Shown piece by piece: positions 1 to 7,659 of a stretch of DNA of 64,000 nucleotides. The notes beneath the pieces are model-generated. The model was not told the DNA's origin, did no database searches, and saw only the letters and a list, made by a program, of their open reading frames with translations. The stretch is from positions 11,684 through 75,683 of the forward strand of contig JAZNQO010000032.1 in NCBI GenBank assembly GCA_045590215.1, in the 5' to 3' direction. Every line of letters begins with the position of its first letter. The stretch's first letter is position 1. The translations under genes were made by a program, and so were the position numbers. The stretch is from RUG563 sp045590215 (GTDB taxonomy: Bacteria; Bacillota; Clostridia; Christensenellales; Aristaeellaceae).

Positions 1-34
1 AGCGTTCCGCCAGTTGATTGCAGGAGGGAAGTTT

Positions 35-1207
35 ATGACTTATGAACGTGTGCAATGGCAGCATAATGATAAAATCAAGCTGTTGATTATTGTGGGTACC
101 CGGCCGGAAATTATTCGCCTGTCGGCAACCATTAAACGCTGCCGGGAGTATTTCGATTGTATCGTGGCACATACCGGCCAGAACTGGGACAAGAATCTGA
201 ACGATGTGTTCTGGGCGGACTTTGATCTTGATGGTCCTGATGTGTATTTGAACGTGGTGGGCGACAACCTTGGGCAGACCTGCGGCAATGTGATTGCCCG
301 GTCTTTCGAGCTGATGGCGGAAATTAAGCCGGATGCACTGCTGGTGCTGGGCGACACAAACTCTTGCCTGTCGGCTATCTCTGCCAAGCGGCTGCACATC
401 CCAATTTTTCACATGGAGGCGGGCAACCGCTGCAAGGATGAGTGTCTGCCGGAGGAAACCAACCGCCGTATTGTGGACGTGATTTCCGATGTGAATTTGC
501 CCTATTCGGAGGCCGCCCGGAAATATCTCCACGAAATGGGCATGCCCAAGGAACGCACTTTTGTGACGGGCTCGCCCACGACGGAGGTTCTGCGTGGGAA
601 TCTGGAGAAGATTCAAAAAAGCGATGTGCTGGAACGGCTGGGATTGGAATCTGACAAATATATTTTGCTCTCTGCCCACCGGGAAGAAAACATCGACACA
701 GACGAGAATTTTTACTCCCTGTTCACGGCCATCAATGCGCTGGCGGAAAAATACGATATGCCCATTTTGTATTCCTGCCATCCTCGTAGCCGCAAAAAGC
801 TGGAAAGCAGCGGCTTTCAGCTGGACAAGCGTGTGCGCTTGAGTGAGCCGTTGGGATTCAATGATTATAATAAGCTGCAAATGAATGCACTGGCCATTGT
901 TTCGGATAGCGGCACGTTGCCGGAGGAAAGCAGCTTCTATCTGTCCATCGGCCACCCAATCGCCGCCGTGTGCATCCGCACCAGTACGGAGCGTCCTGAA
1001 GCCATGGAAGCAGGCGACTTCATCCTTGCCGGTATTTCCACAAAGGAATTGTTGCAGGCCACCGACATGGCGATTCGCATGAAGCAAAACGGCGTTCTGG
1101 GCAAGCCCTGCCCGGATTACACGGATGAAAAGGTGTCCATGAAGGTAGTACGCATCATTCAAGGCTATGTGAACGTGGTCAATAAGATGGTATGGCGAAA
1201 GTACTGA
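35..1207 (+). CDS. wecB: UDP-N-acetylglucosamine 2-epimerase, non-hydrolysing (capsule type)
   Basis: The 390-residue protein is a GT-B-fold sugar-nucleotide C2 epimerase. VGTRPEIIRLSA near the N-terminus, HMEAGNRCKDE and LSAHREEN are family motifs, and the length is normal. The ATG at 35 is preceded by caggaggg at a good distance; an upstream in-frame TTG at 14 lies before that site and is unlikely. The next gene is a CapF-type reductase, so this is probably the last enzyme of UDP-L-FucNAc synthesis (CapG/FnlC/WbjD type), acting on the CapF product in the cytoplasm. The CapE-type dehydratase expected upstream would lie outside the window. A second paralogue sits at 39728. The family is certain; the exact substrate is inferred from the neighbour. 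Confidence 0.9.
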   Translation: MTYERVQWQHNDKIKLLIIVGTRPEIIRLSATIKRCREYFDCIVAHTGQNWDKNLNDVFWADFDLDGPDVYLNVVGDNLGQTCGNVIARSFELMAEIKPDALLVLGDTNSCLSAISAKRLHIPIFHMEAGNRCKDECLPEETNRRIVDVISDVNLPYSEAARKYLHEMGMPKERTFVTGSPTTEVLRGNLEKIQKSDVLERLGLESDKYILLSAHREENIDTDENFYSLFTAINALAEKYDMPILYSCHPRSRKKLESSGFQLDKRVRLSEPLGFNDYNKLQMNALAIVSDSGTLPEESSFYLSIGHPIAAVCIRTSTERPEAMEAGDFILAGISTKELLQATDMAIRMKQNGVLGKPCPDYTDEKVSMKVVRIIQGYVNVVNKMVWRKY

Positions 1208-1223
1208 CAAAGGGGCAAAAGGA

Positions 1224-2417
1224 ATGAATATTCTTGTAACGGGAGCCAAGGGCATGGTGGGCACCGCCCTTGTGAACAACCTGAAAAATATCCGGGACGG
1301 CAAGAACTGCACCCGGCTCAATATCCATATTGAAAATATTTACGAATATGACATTCAGAACACCGCAGAAGAATTGGACGCCTTCTGCCGGGATTGTGAT
1401 TTTGTGTTCAATTTGGCCGGTGTGAATCGCCCTGGCGACCCTGCGGATTTTCAAAAGGGGAATTTTGGCTTTGCGTCGAAGCTGCTGGACAATTTGAAGA
1501 AGCACAACAATAAAGCCCCTGTCATGCTGTCTTCTTCCATTCAATCCACGCTGATTGGCCGCTATGACAACGATTACGGCAGGAGCAAGAAAGCCGGGGA
1601 AGAATTGTTCTTCGCTTACGGCGAGGAAACGGGCGCAAAGGTGGCGGTGTATCGCTTCCCGAACCTGATGGGGCACAGCCGCCCGAAATACAATTCTGCT
1701 GTGTCTACATTTTGCTGGGCGGTTGCCAATGACGAGCCTTTCACTGTCACTGACCGCAACGCCGTGGTGGAGCTGATCTATATCGATGATCTTGTTGAGG
1801 GCATGTTTGACCTGCTGGAAGGCAAGGAATTGCACTGCGAATATGACGGGCTGGAGCCTGTGATGCAGAAAAACGGCCGCTATTGCATCGTGCCTGTGAC
1901 CCACAAAGTGACGCTGGGCGAAATTGTGGATTTGCTGCAGGAGTTTAAGGCGCAGCCTGTGTCCCTCATGATGCCGAAAATGCCAGAGGGTTCCTTTGCC
2001 AAGAAACTGTTTTCCCTGTACCTGACTTACCTGCCTGCGGACAATTTCAAGTATGCCATGAAAATGAACTGCGATAACCGGGGCAGTTTCACGGAGCTGA
2101 TGCACACCGCTGACTGCGGCCAGGTTTCCATTAACATTTCCAAGCCCGGCATCACCAAAGGCCAGCACTGGCACAACAGTAAGTGGGAGCAATTCATCGT
2201 GGTGCATGGGCACGGGCTCATTCAGGAGCGCAACATGGTGACGGGCGAAATGGTGGAATTTGAGGTGTCCGGCGAAAAAATCGAAGCTGTTTACATGATT
2301 CCCGGCTGGACGCATAACATCATCAATTTAAGCGAAACTGAAGAGCTTGTGACCGTGATGACCTGCAACGAAAATTTTGACCTAAAGAGGCCGGATACGT
2401 TCAGTGAAACTGTATAA
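1224..2417 (+). CDS. capF: CapF-type bifunctional UDP-sugar epimerase/reductase (SDR plus cupin)
   Basis: The 397-residue protein has an N-terminal extended SDR domain (ILVTGAKGMVG at the start, YGRSKKAGE active-site YxxxK near residue 130) and a C-terminal cupin (about 270-385, with GQHWHNSKWEQFIVV and the GWTHNI metal-binding histidine). This two-domain layout is the hallmark of CapF/FnlB/WbjC: the cupin epimerises C3 and the SDR reduces C4 of the 4-keto-6-deoxy UDP-HexNAc on the way to UDP-L-FucNAc. It follows the 2-epimerase by 16 bp and precedes an acetyltransferase by 11 bp, so the three are one operon. Confidence 0.92.
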   Translation: MNILVTGAKGMVGTALVNNLKNIRDGKNCTRLNIHIENIYEYDIQNTAEELDAFCRDCDFVFNLAGVNRPGDPADFQKGNFGFASKLLDNLKKHNNKAPVMLSSSIQSTLIGRYDNDYGRSKKAGEELFFAYGEETGAKVAVYRFPNLMGHSRPKYNSAVSTFCWAVANDEPFTVTDRNAVVELIYIDDLVEGMFDLLEGKELHCEYDGLEPVMQKNGRYCIVPVTHKVTLGEIVDLLQEFKAQPVSLMMPKMPEGSFAKKLFSLYLTYLPADNFKYAMKMNCDNRGSFTELMHTADCGQVSINISKPGITKGQHWHNSKWEQFIVVHGHGLIQERNMVTGEMVEFEVSGEKIEAVYMIPGWTHNIINLSETEELVTVMTCNENFDLKRPDTFSETV

Positions 2418-2428
2418 AGGAGAAAAAC

Positions 2429-2932
2429 ATGAAAAAGCTAATCATCCTTGGAGCAGGCGGCTTTGGACAAACCATCGCAGATATGGCAGAACAGGCAGGA
2501 TATGAAACCGTCTTTCTGGATGACAAAAGTAAAAAGGCCATGGATTGCTGTGCTCATTTTGAGAAATACAAAGCCTCGGACACCTGCTTTTATCCGGCCT
2601 TTGGCAATAATGACATGCGTATACAGTGGCTTGACCGGCTGGAAGAGGCAGGCTGTTGTATTTTAACCCTGATTCACCCGACGGCCTATGTTAGCCCCAA
2701 AGCCATCCTGCACGAAGGCGTTGTTGTTTTGCCCAGTGCCGTCATCAATACAGGCTGCGAGATTCACAGGGGCTGCATCATCAACTGCGGTGCCATCGTC
2801 GACCACGGTTGCGTTCTGAAAGAAGGGGTGCATGTGTGCCTTGGGGCTGTGGTGAAAGGAGATAATCATCTGCCCCGGTGCATGAAAGTGGAGGCCAATC
2901 AGGTGATTCAAAATAATATTTACAAGGATTAG
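2429..2932 (+). CDS. PglD/NeuD-like sugar O- or N-acyltransferase
   Basis: The 167-residue protein begins with a Rossmann-like segment (KLIILGAGGFGQTIADM) followed by left-handed beta-helix hexapeptide repeats (HEGVVVLPSAVINTGCEIHRGCIINCGAIVDHGCVL, described here only as a repeat stretch at residues 95-130), the PglD/NeuD architecture. The family transfers acetyl groups from acetyl-CoA to sugars or nucleotide sugars. The family's catalytic His is probably in VDHGC. RBS aaggag lies 8 nt before the ATG. It is the last gene of the capsule operon and may decorate its amino sugar. The substrate is not readable from the sequence. Confidence 0.8.
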   Translation: MKKLIILGAGGFGQTIADMAEQAGYETVFLDDKSKKAMDCCAHFEKYKASDTCFYPAFGNNDMRIQWLDRLEEAGCCILTLIHPTAYVSPKAILHEGVVVLPSAVINTGCEIHRGCIINCGAIVDHGCVLKEGVHVCLGAVVKGDNHLPRCMKVEANQVIQNNIYKD

Positions 2933-2935
2933 AAT

Positions 2936-2967
2936 AAAGGGATAACGGCTGTTCCGCTATCCCTTTT
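2936..2967 (+). terminator. Rho-independent terminator between convergent genes
   Basis: The stem AAAGGGATAACGG / CCGCTATCCCTTT, with one mismatch, is followed by TTTT. It lies between the capsule operon (+) and the peptidase gene (-) and could serve both directions. Confidence 0.75.
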
Positions 2968-2974
2968 CAGATGC

Positions 2975-3544
2975 TTATTTTACCCTTTGGATGACAGCAT
3001 TGCCGTGCTCCTTCAGCCATTTTCTGCGTTTTGCATAATCTGGCATTACCTGCGCAACCGCTTGCCAGAAGCGTTTGGAGTGGTTCATTTCCGTCAGGTG
3101 ACACAGTTCGTGCACTACAACATAATCCCGGATTTCTTCAGGGCAGCACATCAAAAGATAGTTGAAATTTAGGTTCCCTTTTGAAGAGCAGGAACCCCAC
3201 CGGGTCTTCTGGCAGCGGAGGGTGATGCGGCCATAGGAAACGCCCATTTGCGTTGCAAATTCAGCCACACGAAACGGAAGATCCTGCTTTGCCGCCTGCA
3301 AAAAGGCATCTTTTTCCGATGCTGTGAAGGGCGGCAGGGCGGCGGCTTTTCGGGTGGCCATTTTTTGCAAGTGTGCTTCTATCCATGCTGATTTTCCGGC
3401 AACAATTTTCTGAATTTCTTTCAGCGGCATATGCAGCGGCGCACGCACCCGAACGCTTCCTTCCGCTGTAATTTCAATGGCCGTCGTTTTTCGCTTGGAG
3501 CGGATGATTTCATATTGTTCCAAGGCTTTGTCCATCCTGTTCAT
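2975..3544 (-). CDS. YgjP-like M48-type metal-dependent hydrolase (DUF45)
   Basis: The 189-residue protein carries VVHELCHLTEMNHSKRFW, the HExxH zinc site with a downstream HS.FW typical of the YgjP/DUF45 family, preceded by the family signature TRWGSCSSKGNLNFNY. Members are cytoplasmic putative zinc peptidases of mostly unknown substrate. The open frame extends upstream to 3718, but that part overlaps the SHOCT gene. The ATG at 3544 overlaps the SHOCT stop codon as ATGA, pointing to translational coupling, so I chose it. Confidence 0.85.
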   Translation of the reverse strand: MNRMDKALEQYEIIRSKRKTTAIEITAEGSVRVRAPLHMPLKEIQKIVAGKSAWIEAHLQKMATRKAAALPPFTASEKDAFLQAAKQDLPFRVAEFATQMGVSYGRITLRCQKTRWGSCSSKGNLNFNYLLMCCPEEIRDYVVVHELCHLTEMNHSKRFWQAVAQVMPDYAKRRKWLKEHGNAVIQRVK

Positions 3545-3747
3545 TGATGATGCGGCGGTACGGCATCCGGCGAAATGCCCATTTTTTCTATCAAATCGCC
3601 AAGGCTTTTGTCGTATTGCCGCTGGGAAATGGCACCGGTTTGCAGGAACTGATCCAAGAGCTGCTTTTGCTGATAAAATAACGCCTGTTTCTTTTCGGCA
3701 GGGGATAAATTTTCCCATAGAATGCGGTTTTCCTTTTGCTCGCTCAT
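3541..3747 (-). CDS. SHOCT-domain small protein
   Basis: A 68-residue protein. The C-terminal half (QKQLLDQFLQTGAISQRQYDKSLGDL is the region, residues 28-53) matches the short SHOCT helix-turn pattern 'L..F...GAIS...Y...L..L', a small domain usually found at protein termini and thought to mediate oligomer contacts. It is preceded by RBS aaaggtg and a consensus promoter, and it overlaps the peptidase gene by 4 bp, so the two are one transcript. Function unknown. Confidence 0.8.
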   Translation of the reverse strand: MSEQKENRILWENLSPAEKKQALFYQQKQLLDQFLQTGAISQRQYDKSLGDLIEKMGISPDAVPPHHQ

Positions 3748-3771
3748 CTATAACACCTTTCTTTCTTTTCT

Positions 3772-3800
3772 ATTGTAAGTTGTCTATTGGTATTTGTCAA
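3772..3800 (-). promoter_or_regulatory. Sigma-A promoter for the SHOCT-peptidase operon
   Basis: On the minus strand TTGACA (3800-3795) is separated by 17 bp from TACAAT (3777-3772), about 25 bp upstream of the SHOCT start. Confidence 0.75.
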
Positions 3801-3829
3801 ATGAGCAGGAAGACACAAAAACCATTGGA

Positions 3830-3858
3830 TTGCAAAACGGCAAAAGGTGTGATAGGAT
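3830..3858 (+). promoter_or_regulatory. Sigma-A promoter for the small lipoprotein gene
   Basis: TTGCAA (3830-3835), 17 bp, TAGGAT (3853-3858). The RBS aaaggagggg starts only 8 bp downstream, so the leader would be very short. Confidence 0.55.
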
Positions 3859-3879
3859 AGAAAAAAAGGAGGGGTGTGC

Positions 3880-4374
3880 ATGCAGAAAATGCTTTCGTTT
3901 TTGACGGCGATGATACTGATTTTTTGCTGCCTGTTTTTCGCTGCTTGCGCCGAAGAAACAGAAGAAACAGCAGGCCTTGCGCCCTTTTTGTGCTTTGATT
4001 GGCAGGATATTGAAACCGATGCCGCCGCCTGCCGGGAAATGCAGCCCGTGCATCAGAAAATTGCGATCAGCGAAACGGCATCCGTTTCTTATCGCTTGGT
4101 GCTGGGGAAGGTGCAGCCCGGTTATGTGGACGGCTATCTGTACATCGAAAGCGGCGTGATTTGGCAGCTGGAAAGCGTTTGGAATGTGCTGACAAAGGCC
4201 ATGACAGAGGCTGGATGCACAAGCCAAAGCAACAGCTTTTCGGAGAAATACTGCCGCATCAGCCTGCAATTTGACAATGAAGATACCACCGTTATTTTAT
4301 CTGTAATGCAGCCGCCCGGCGGCGAGCGTATTACCTTTTCCTGCCAGAGAAAGCCGGCGGAATCAACGCCCTGA
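3880..4374 (+). CDS. Small putative lipoprotein of unknown function
   Basis: The 164-residue protein starts with a hydrophobic signal (MLSFLTAMILIFCCLFFAAC) and a lipobox-like FAAC, so it is probably exported and lipid-anchored at a Cys about 20 residues in. The mature part is acidic at its start and has no family I recognise. The ATG at 3880 is 5 nt after AAAGGAGGGG, better than the GTG at 3874, which lies inside that site. It has its own promoter and is not obviously linked to its neighbours. Confidence 0.7.
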   Translation: MQKMLSFLTAMILIFCCLFFAACAEETEETAGLAPFLCFDWQDIETDAAACREMQPVHQKIAISETASVSYRLVLGKVQPGYVDGYLYIESGVIWQLESVWNVLTKAMTEAGCTSQSNSFSEKYCRISLQFDNEDTTVILSVMQPPGGERITFSCQRKPAESTP

Positions 4375-4499
4375 ACCACGCCTATTGACATCATTCCCAT
4401 CCGGCGGTATAATAAATGCGCATCCAAGGGATGCCGACAGTTCGTTTGTACCATCCTGTCGTTAATCAAAACCAGGACTGCAGTTTTTCAGAACAATTG

Positions 4500-4529
4500 C
4501 GGCTTTGCGTTTTGCAAGGCCGTTTTTTT
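4500..4529 (+). terminator. Strong Rho-independent terminator upstream of the QPTR gene
   Basis: CGGCTTTGC (4500-4508) pairs with GCAAGGCCG (4514-4522) around a GTTTT loop, followed by T7. It may end the lipoprotein transcript or act as an attenuator for the transporter gene. Confidence 0.75.
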
Positions 4530-4537
4530 CGGAAAGG

Positions 4538-4567
4538 GGCGGTTTTGCGTTTGCGAAACGGCCTTTT
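4538..4567 (+). terminator. Second, related terminator-like hairpin
   Basis: GGCgGTTTTGC pairs with GCGAAACgGCC (one mismatch) around gttt and is followed by T5, ending only a few bases before the RBS of the next gene. It resembles the preceding hairpin in sequence. Confidence 0.5.
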
Positions 4568-4585
4568 TGATTGGAGGATTTTGAA

Positions 4586-5365
4586 ATGTCCGGCAAGGAA
4601 AAAATGGGCAGTTTTGCCCGTTTCAAAGCGTGGCTTTATCGGGAGAAGGAAGAAACAGCGTTGCTGCTTCGGTGTATTCCAGCTACGGTGGTGACGCTCT
4701 TTGTGGTGAGCGTGATTTGCATGAATCTGCTGGCGAATAAGACGCTTTTGCAGAACGAATGGATTGCCTTGGACGGTGGTATTCTGATTTCGTGGCTGTC
4801 CTTTTTGTGCATGGATATCATCACCAAATATTTCGGCCCCAAGGCGTCCAATAAAATTGCATTGCTGGCCTGCGGCATCAATCTGCTCACCTGCCTGATT
4901 TTTTACGGAGCCAGCATCATCCCGTCCCGTGCGGATGACTATACCGCCCTGAACCGCATTCTGGGCGGCACATGGTTTATATTGCTTGGCAGCACGGTGG
5001 CGTTTTTGAGCTCGGCTGTCATCAATAATTGCCTTAACTGGACCATCGGCAAGGCCTTCCGCAAGCACCCGGACGGACAAATGGCCTACGCCGCCCAAAC
5101 CTATATTTCCACGTTTATCGGCCAATTTTTGGATAATTTTATTTTCTCGCTGATTGTGTTTGTGGGGTTTGCGCCGATTTTCTGGGACGGGTTCCATTGG
5201 ACGGTGCTGCAATGCAGCATGTGCGCCCTGACAGGGGCTGTGGCAGAGCTTATCATGGAAATTTTCTTTTCGCCCATCGGCTTTCGCATTGTTCAAAAAT
5301 GGAAACGGCAGCGGATCGGGCAAGATTATCTGCATTTGATGTTCGGGGAGGAGGAAGCGAGATGA
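4586..5365 (+). CDS. Queuosine precursor transporter family (VUT/YhhQ-like) membrane protein
   Basis: The 259-residue protein has about six hydrophobic segments and the family signature LSFLCMDIITKYFGPKASN, equivalent to the 'DxxxExYG' stretch of VUT/QPTR proteins, which import queuosine precursors such as preQ0/preQ1 or queuine. The ATG at 4586 follows ttggagga by 8 nt; the upstream TTG at 4571 lies in that RBS. The stop overlaps the SDR start (ATGA). Two terminator-like hairpins stand directly upstream, suggesting attenuation, but I could not match a preQ1 riboswitch. Confidence 0.8.
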   Translation: MSGKEKMGSFARFKAWLYREKEETALLLRCIPATVVTLFVVSVICMNLLANKTLLQNEWIALDGGILISWLSFLCMDIITKYFGPKASNKIALLACGINLLTCLIFYGASIIPSRADDYTALNRILGGTWFILLGSTVAFLSSAVINNCLNWTIGKAFRKHPDGQMAYAAQTYISTFIGQFLDNFIFSLIVFVGFAPIFWDGFHWTVLQCSMCALTGAVAELIMEIFFSPIGFRIVQKWKRQRIGQDYLHLMFGEEEAR

Positions 5366-6015
5366 AGGTTTTGATTACGGGTACGGCCCAGGGCATTGGG
5401 AAAGCGATTGCGGATTTGTTTCTGCAAAAGGGGCATGAAGTTTTAGGGATAGACAGGCAGGAGCCTTCCATTATCCATAAAAATTACACCCATTTTCAAT
5501 TGGACATTCGGGAGAAAAACCGCTTACCCGAACTGAACAACGTGGAAATCCTCATCAACAATGCCGGCACCCAGAACGAAAACGATATTGATACCAATTT
5601 GAAGGCTCTGATTCATGTGACAGAAAAATACGGCGTGCAGCCGTCCATCCGCTCTGTTTTGAATATCGGGTCTGCCAGCGGCCATACCGGCTCGGAATTT
5701 CCGGAATATTGCGCCAGCAAGGGCGGCGTGATTGCCTATACGAAAAATGTGGCCATGCGCATTGCGCCTTATGGAGCTACCTGCAATAGCCTGGACCCCG
5801 GCGGCGTACTGACGCCCCTCAATGAATGCGTGATGACGGATGCGGAGCTCTGGCAGCAGATTATGGACGAAACGCCCCTGAAAAAATGGGCCACGCCCGA
5901 AGAAATAGCCCAGTGGGCGTATTTCCTTACCGTCACAAACACCTTCTGCACCGGCCAGAGCATCATCGTGGACGGCGGCGAATCCATCATGCGGCGATTC
6001 GTCTGGAAAGACTAA
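5362..6015 (+). CDS. Short-chain dehydrogenase/reductase (SDR)
   Basis: The 217-residue classical SDR has the cofactor motif TGTAQGIG (residues 7-14), LINNAG, the catalytic Ser in GSASG and YCASKGG (YxxxK), and a C-terminal GQSIIVDGG typical of 3-oxoacyl-ACP-reductase-like enzymes. It is shorter than the usual 245 residues, mostly between the cofactor motif and NNAG. The ATG overlaps the transporter stop, so the pair is co-translated. The substrate is unknown, and a role with queuosine precursors is not supported by the sequence. Confidence 0.85.
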   Translation: MKVLITGTAQGIGKAIADLFLQKGHEVLGIDRQEPSIIHKNYTHFQLDIREKNRLPELNNVEILINNAGTQNENDIDTNLKALIHVTEKYGVQPSIRSVLNIGSASGHTGSEFPEYCASKGGVIAYTKNVAMRIAPYGATCNSLDPGGVLTPLNECVMTDAELWQQIMDETPLKKWATPEEIAQWAYFLTVTNTFCTGQSIIVDGGESIMRRFVWKD

Positions 6016-6066
6016 AACAAAAAGCGCAATGGATGCACTTGTTCCATGCAGCCTGCGCTCTTCAAT

Positions 6067-6092
6067 GCCGGAGCGATTGCTCCGGCTTATTT
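6067..6092 (+). terminator. Terminator after the QPTR-SDR operon
   Basis: GCCGGAGC (6067-6074) / GCTCCGGC (6079-6086), loop gatt, then TTATTTATTT. A looser hairpin with AGCGCA / TGCGCT arms lies just upstream (6022-6060). Confidence 0.7.
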
Positions 6093-6147
6093 ATTTGCTG
6101 TTATTATGGGCGATATTATTGCACGAAAACATTTCTGATGTTCCGCA

Positions 6148-7185
6148 TTAAAATTTCGTGTTCAGCCCCATAGCCTCCAGCAATTCGATGTTCAGATCTT
6201 GCGGGAAGCTGGGGCGCACGCCACGCTGACGATAATGGAAAACGCCGAAGGCTCCGTAATAATCCCAGCTGGTGCGTGCGATGCCGCGCTCTGCCAGCAG
6301 GCTGGTTACGATGCGATACCAGTTCACTCTCTCTTCCTGCGGCACGGTCATGAAGCAGCCGAATTCACCGCAGAAGACGGGCGCATTGCGTTCTTCGCTA
6401 AACGCCACATATTGATCGAAGCAATCCGTTACAGCCTGCAGTACGCCGTTTTTCGGGTAATTGGTAAAGCAGTTCAGCTCCGTTTGGGTGGGGTTTTCGG
6501 GCAGTGGCGGCATTCTTTCGGGGTCATAGGGGAAGGGAATGCCGATCACCCGTTCCATGTGGCACCAGCTGGCACCCTGATGGGTGAAGGTATGGGGGTC
6601 ATAGTAGTGAAAATTGTAAATCACCTTATCGTCTTTGAAATCGGGCAGGGTTTTCATGGCGGCAGTGCTGTTCCAGTCCGCACCGCCGACGATGATGTAA
6701 TGCTGCTTATCAATGCTGCGCACATGATGGAACAATTTTTCCACAATCTCATTCCAAAGCTCAATGGCGATGCCGTGGGGCTCGTTCATCAGCTCGTAAA
6801 CGAGATAGGGGGTGGCATTCATATAGCGGGTGGCCAGCTGCGTCCAGACGGGGAAGAGAATCTTGTCGATATCATCCTGCGTTCTGGTGTCCGCAGCGCA
6901 GTTGTTGTGGAAATCGAAAATCAGATACAGCTGCAAATCCCCGACCCATGCCACCACATTATCCAAAATGCGCCAGATTTTTTCGGGAATCTGATAGCCG
7001 TTCTCTTCCATGCAGAAACGCTCGAAATGAATGGGCAGGCGAATCACATCGCAGCCCAGAGCTTTGGCGTTTTCAAAATCCTGTTTGGTGAATAAATCTT
7101 CTTTGACGGCCTCTGTCGGACGATGCTCCAGCCAGTTGGTGAAATTAACGCCCTTGGTAAAAGGAGCAGGAATGGTCTTTTTCAT
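6148..7185 (-). CDS. GH5-like cellulase-family glycoside hydrolase, cytoplasmic
   Basis: The 345-residue protein is a TIM-barrel glycoside hydrolase of clan A. It has GVNFTNWLEH at strand 1, VIRLPIHFERF at strand 2, the acid/base Glu in LMNEPHG (about residue 135) and the nucleophile Glu in VFCGEFG (about residue 274). There is no signal peptide or binding module, so it should act on imported oligosaccharides (beta-glucan or mannan fragments) inside the cell. The ATG at 7185 is 5 nt after GAGGGA; a TTG immediately upstream is an unlikely start. It stands alone between divergent and convergent neighbours. Confidence 0.88.
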   Translation of the reverse strand: MKKTIPAPFTKGVNFTNWLEHRPTEAVKEDLFTKQDFENAKALGCDVIRLPIHFERFCMEENGYQIPEKIWRILDNVVAWVGDLQLYLIFDFHNNCAADTRTQDDIDKILFPVWTQLATRYMNATPYLVYELMNEPHGIAIELWNEIVEKLFHHVRSIDKQHYIIVGGADWNSTAAMKTLPDFKDDKVIYNFHYYDPHTFTHQGASWCHMERVIGIPFPYDPERMPPLPENPTQTELNCFTNYPKNGVLQAVTDCFDQYVAFSEERNAPVFCGEFGCFMTVPQEERVNWYRIVTSLLAERGIARTSWDYYGAFGVFHYRQRGVRPSFPQDLNIELLEAMGLNTKF

Positions 7186-7396
7186 CAATATCCCTCTTTT
7201 CCTGTTTGGTGTGTATTGGCAGGCTTTGTCTTTATATTTTTATTGTATCATGAAAGCCTTCTCGCTTCAATGACAGTTTGCGCCTTTGCCATGACAAATG
7301 CTTCTTGAGGCAGGAAAAGGCAGAAAAACGGCTTTTTTCATGCGCTGCCCGGACAACGAACCAAATGGAGAAAATGGCGCATCCTTTGGGATTTTC

Positions 7397-7425
7397 TTGC
7401 AACGAAAGGTGTATTGTGCTAAAAT
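7397..7425 (+). promoter_or_regulatory. Sigma-A promoter of the transporter/partner-switching operon
   Basis: TTGCAA (7397-7402), 17 bp, TAAAAT (7420-7425). This leaves an untranslated leader of roughly 230 nt before the first gene. The 7186-7647 gap holds no convincing gene. Confidence 0.65.
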
Positions 7426-7659
7426 ATATTGAATTTGATATGCCTGCGCATGGGAAGTCTTATGTGCGATGAGAAACGAGGCATTCCCAATGGGCTTTCA
7501 GAAAGAATATGGATTTATAAGCGAAACCGTGGCAAAGGGATATCGGTGTTTTTGGAGAACCAATATGCTCTGCTTCCAAAAAGAGAAAACGGAAATATCA
7601 AAGGAACGCAATGGAAGGTGCGGAAAGGCCATGGATTTGTTAGGGAGATGAAAGAAAAG

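Noticed and set aside
2975..3718. A longer 247-residue form of the YgjP-like peptidase.
   Set aside because: The extra N-terminal part is the antisense-like alternative frame of the SHOCT gene; the ATGA-coupled start at 3544 fits the family.
4375..4499. preQ1 riboswitch upstream of the queuosine-precursor transporter.
   Set aside because: No preQ1-I or preQ1-II consensus could be aligned; only simple hairpins are visible.
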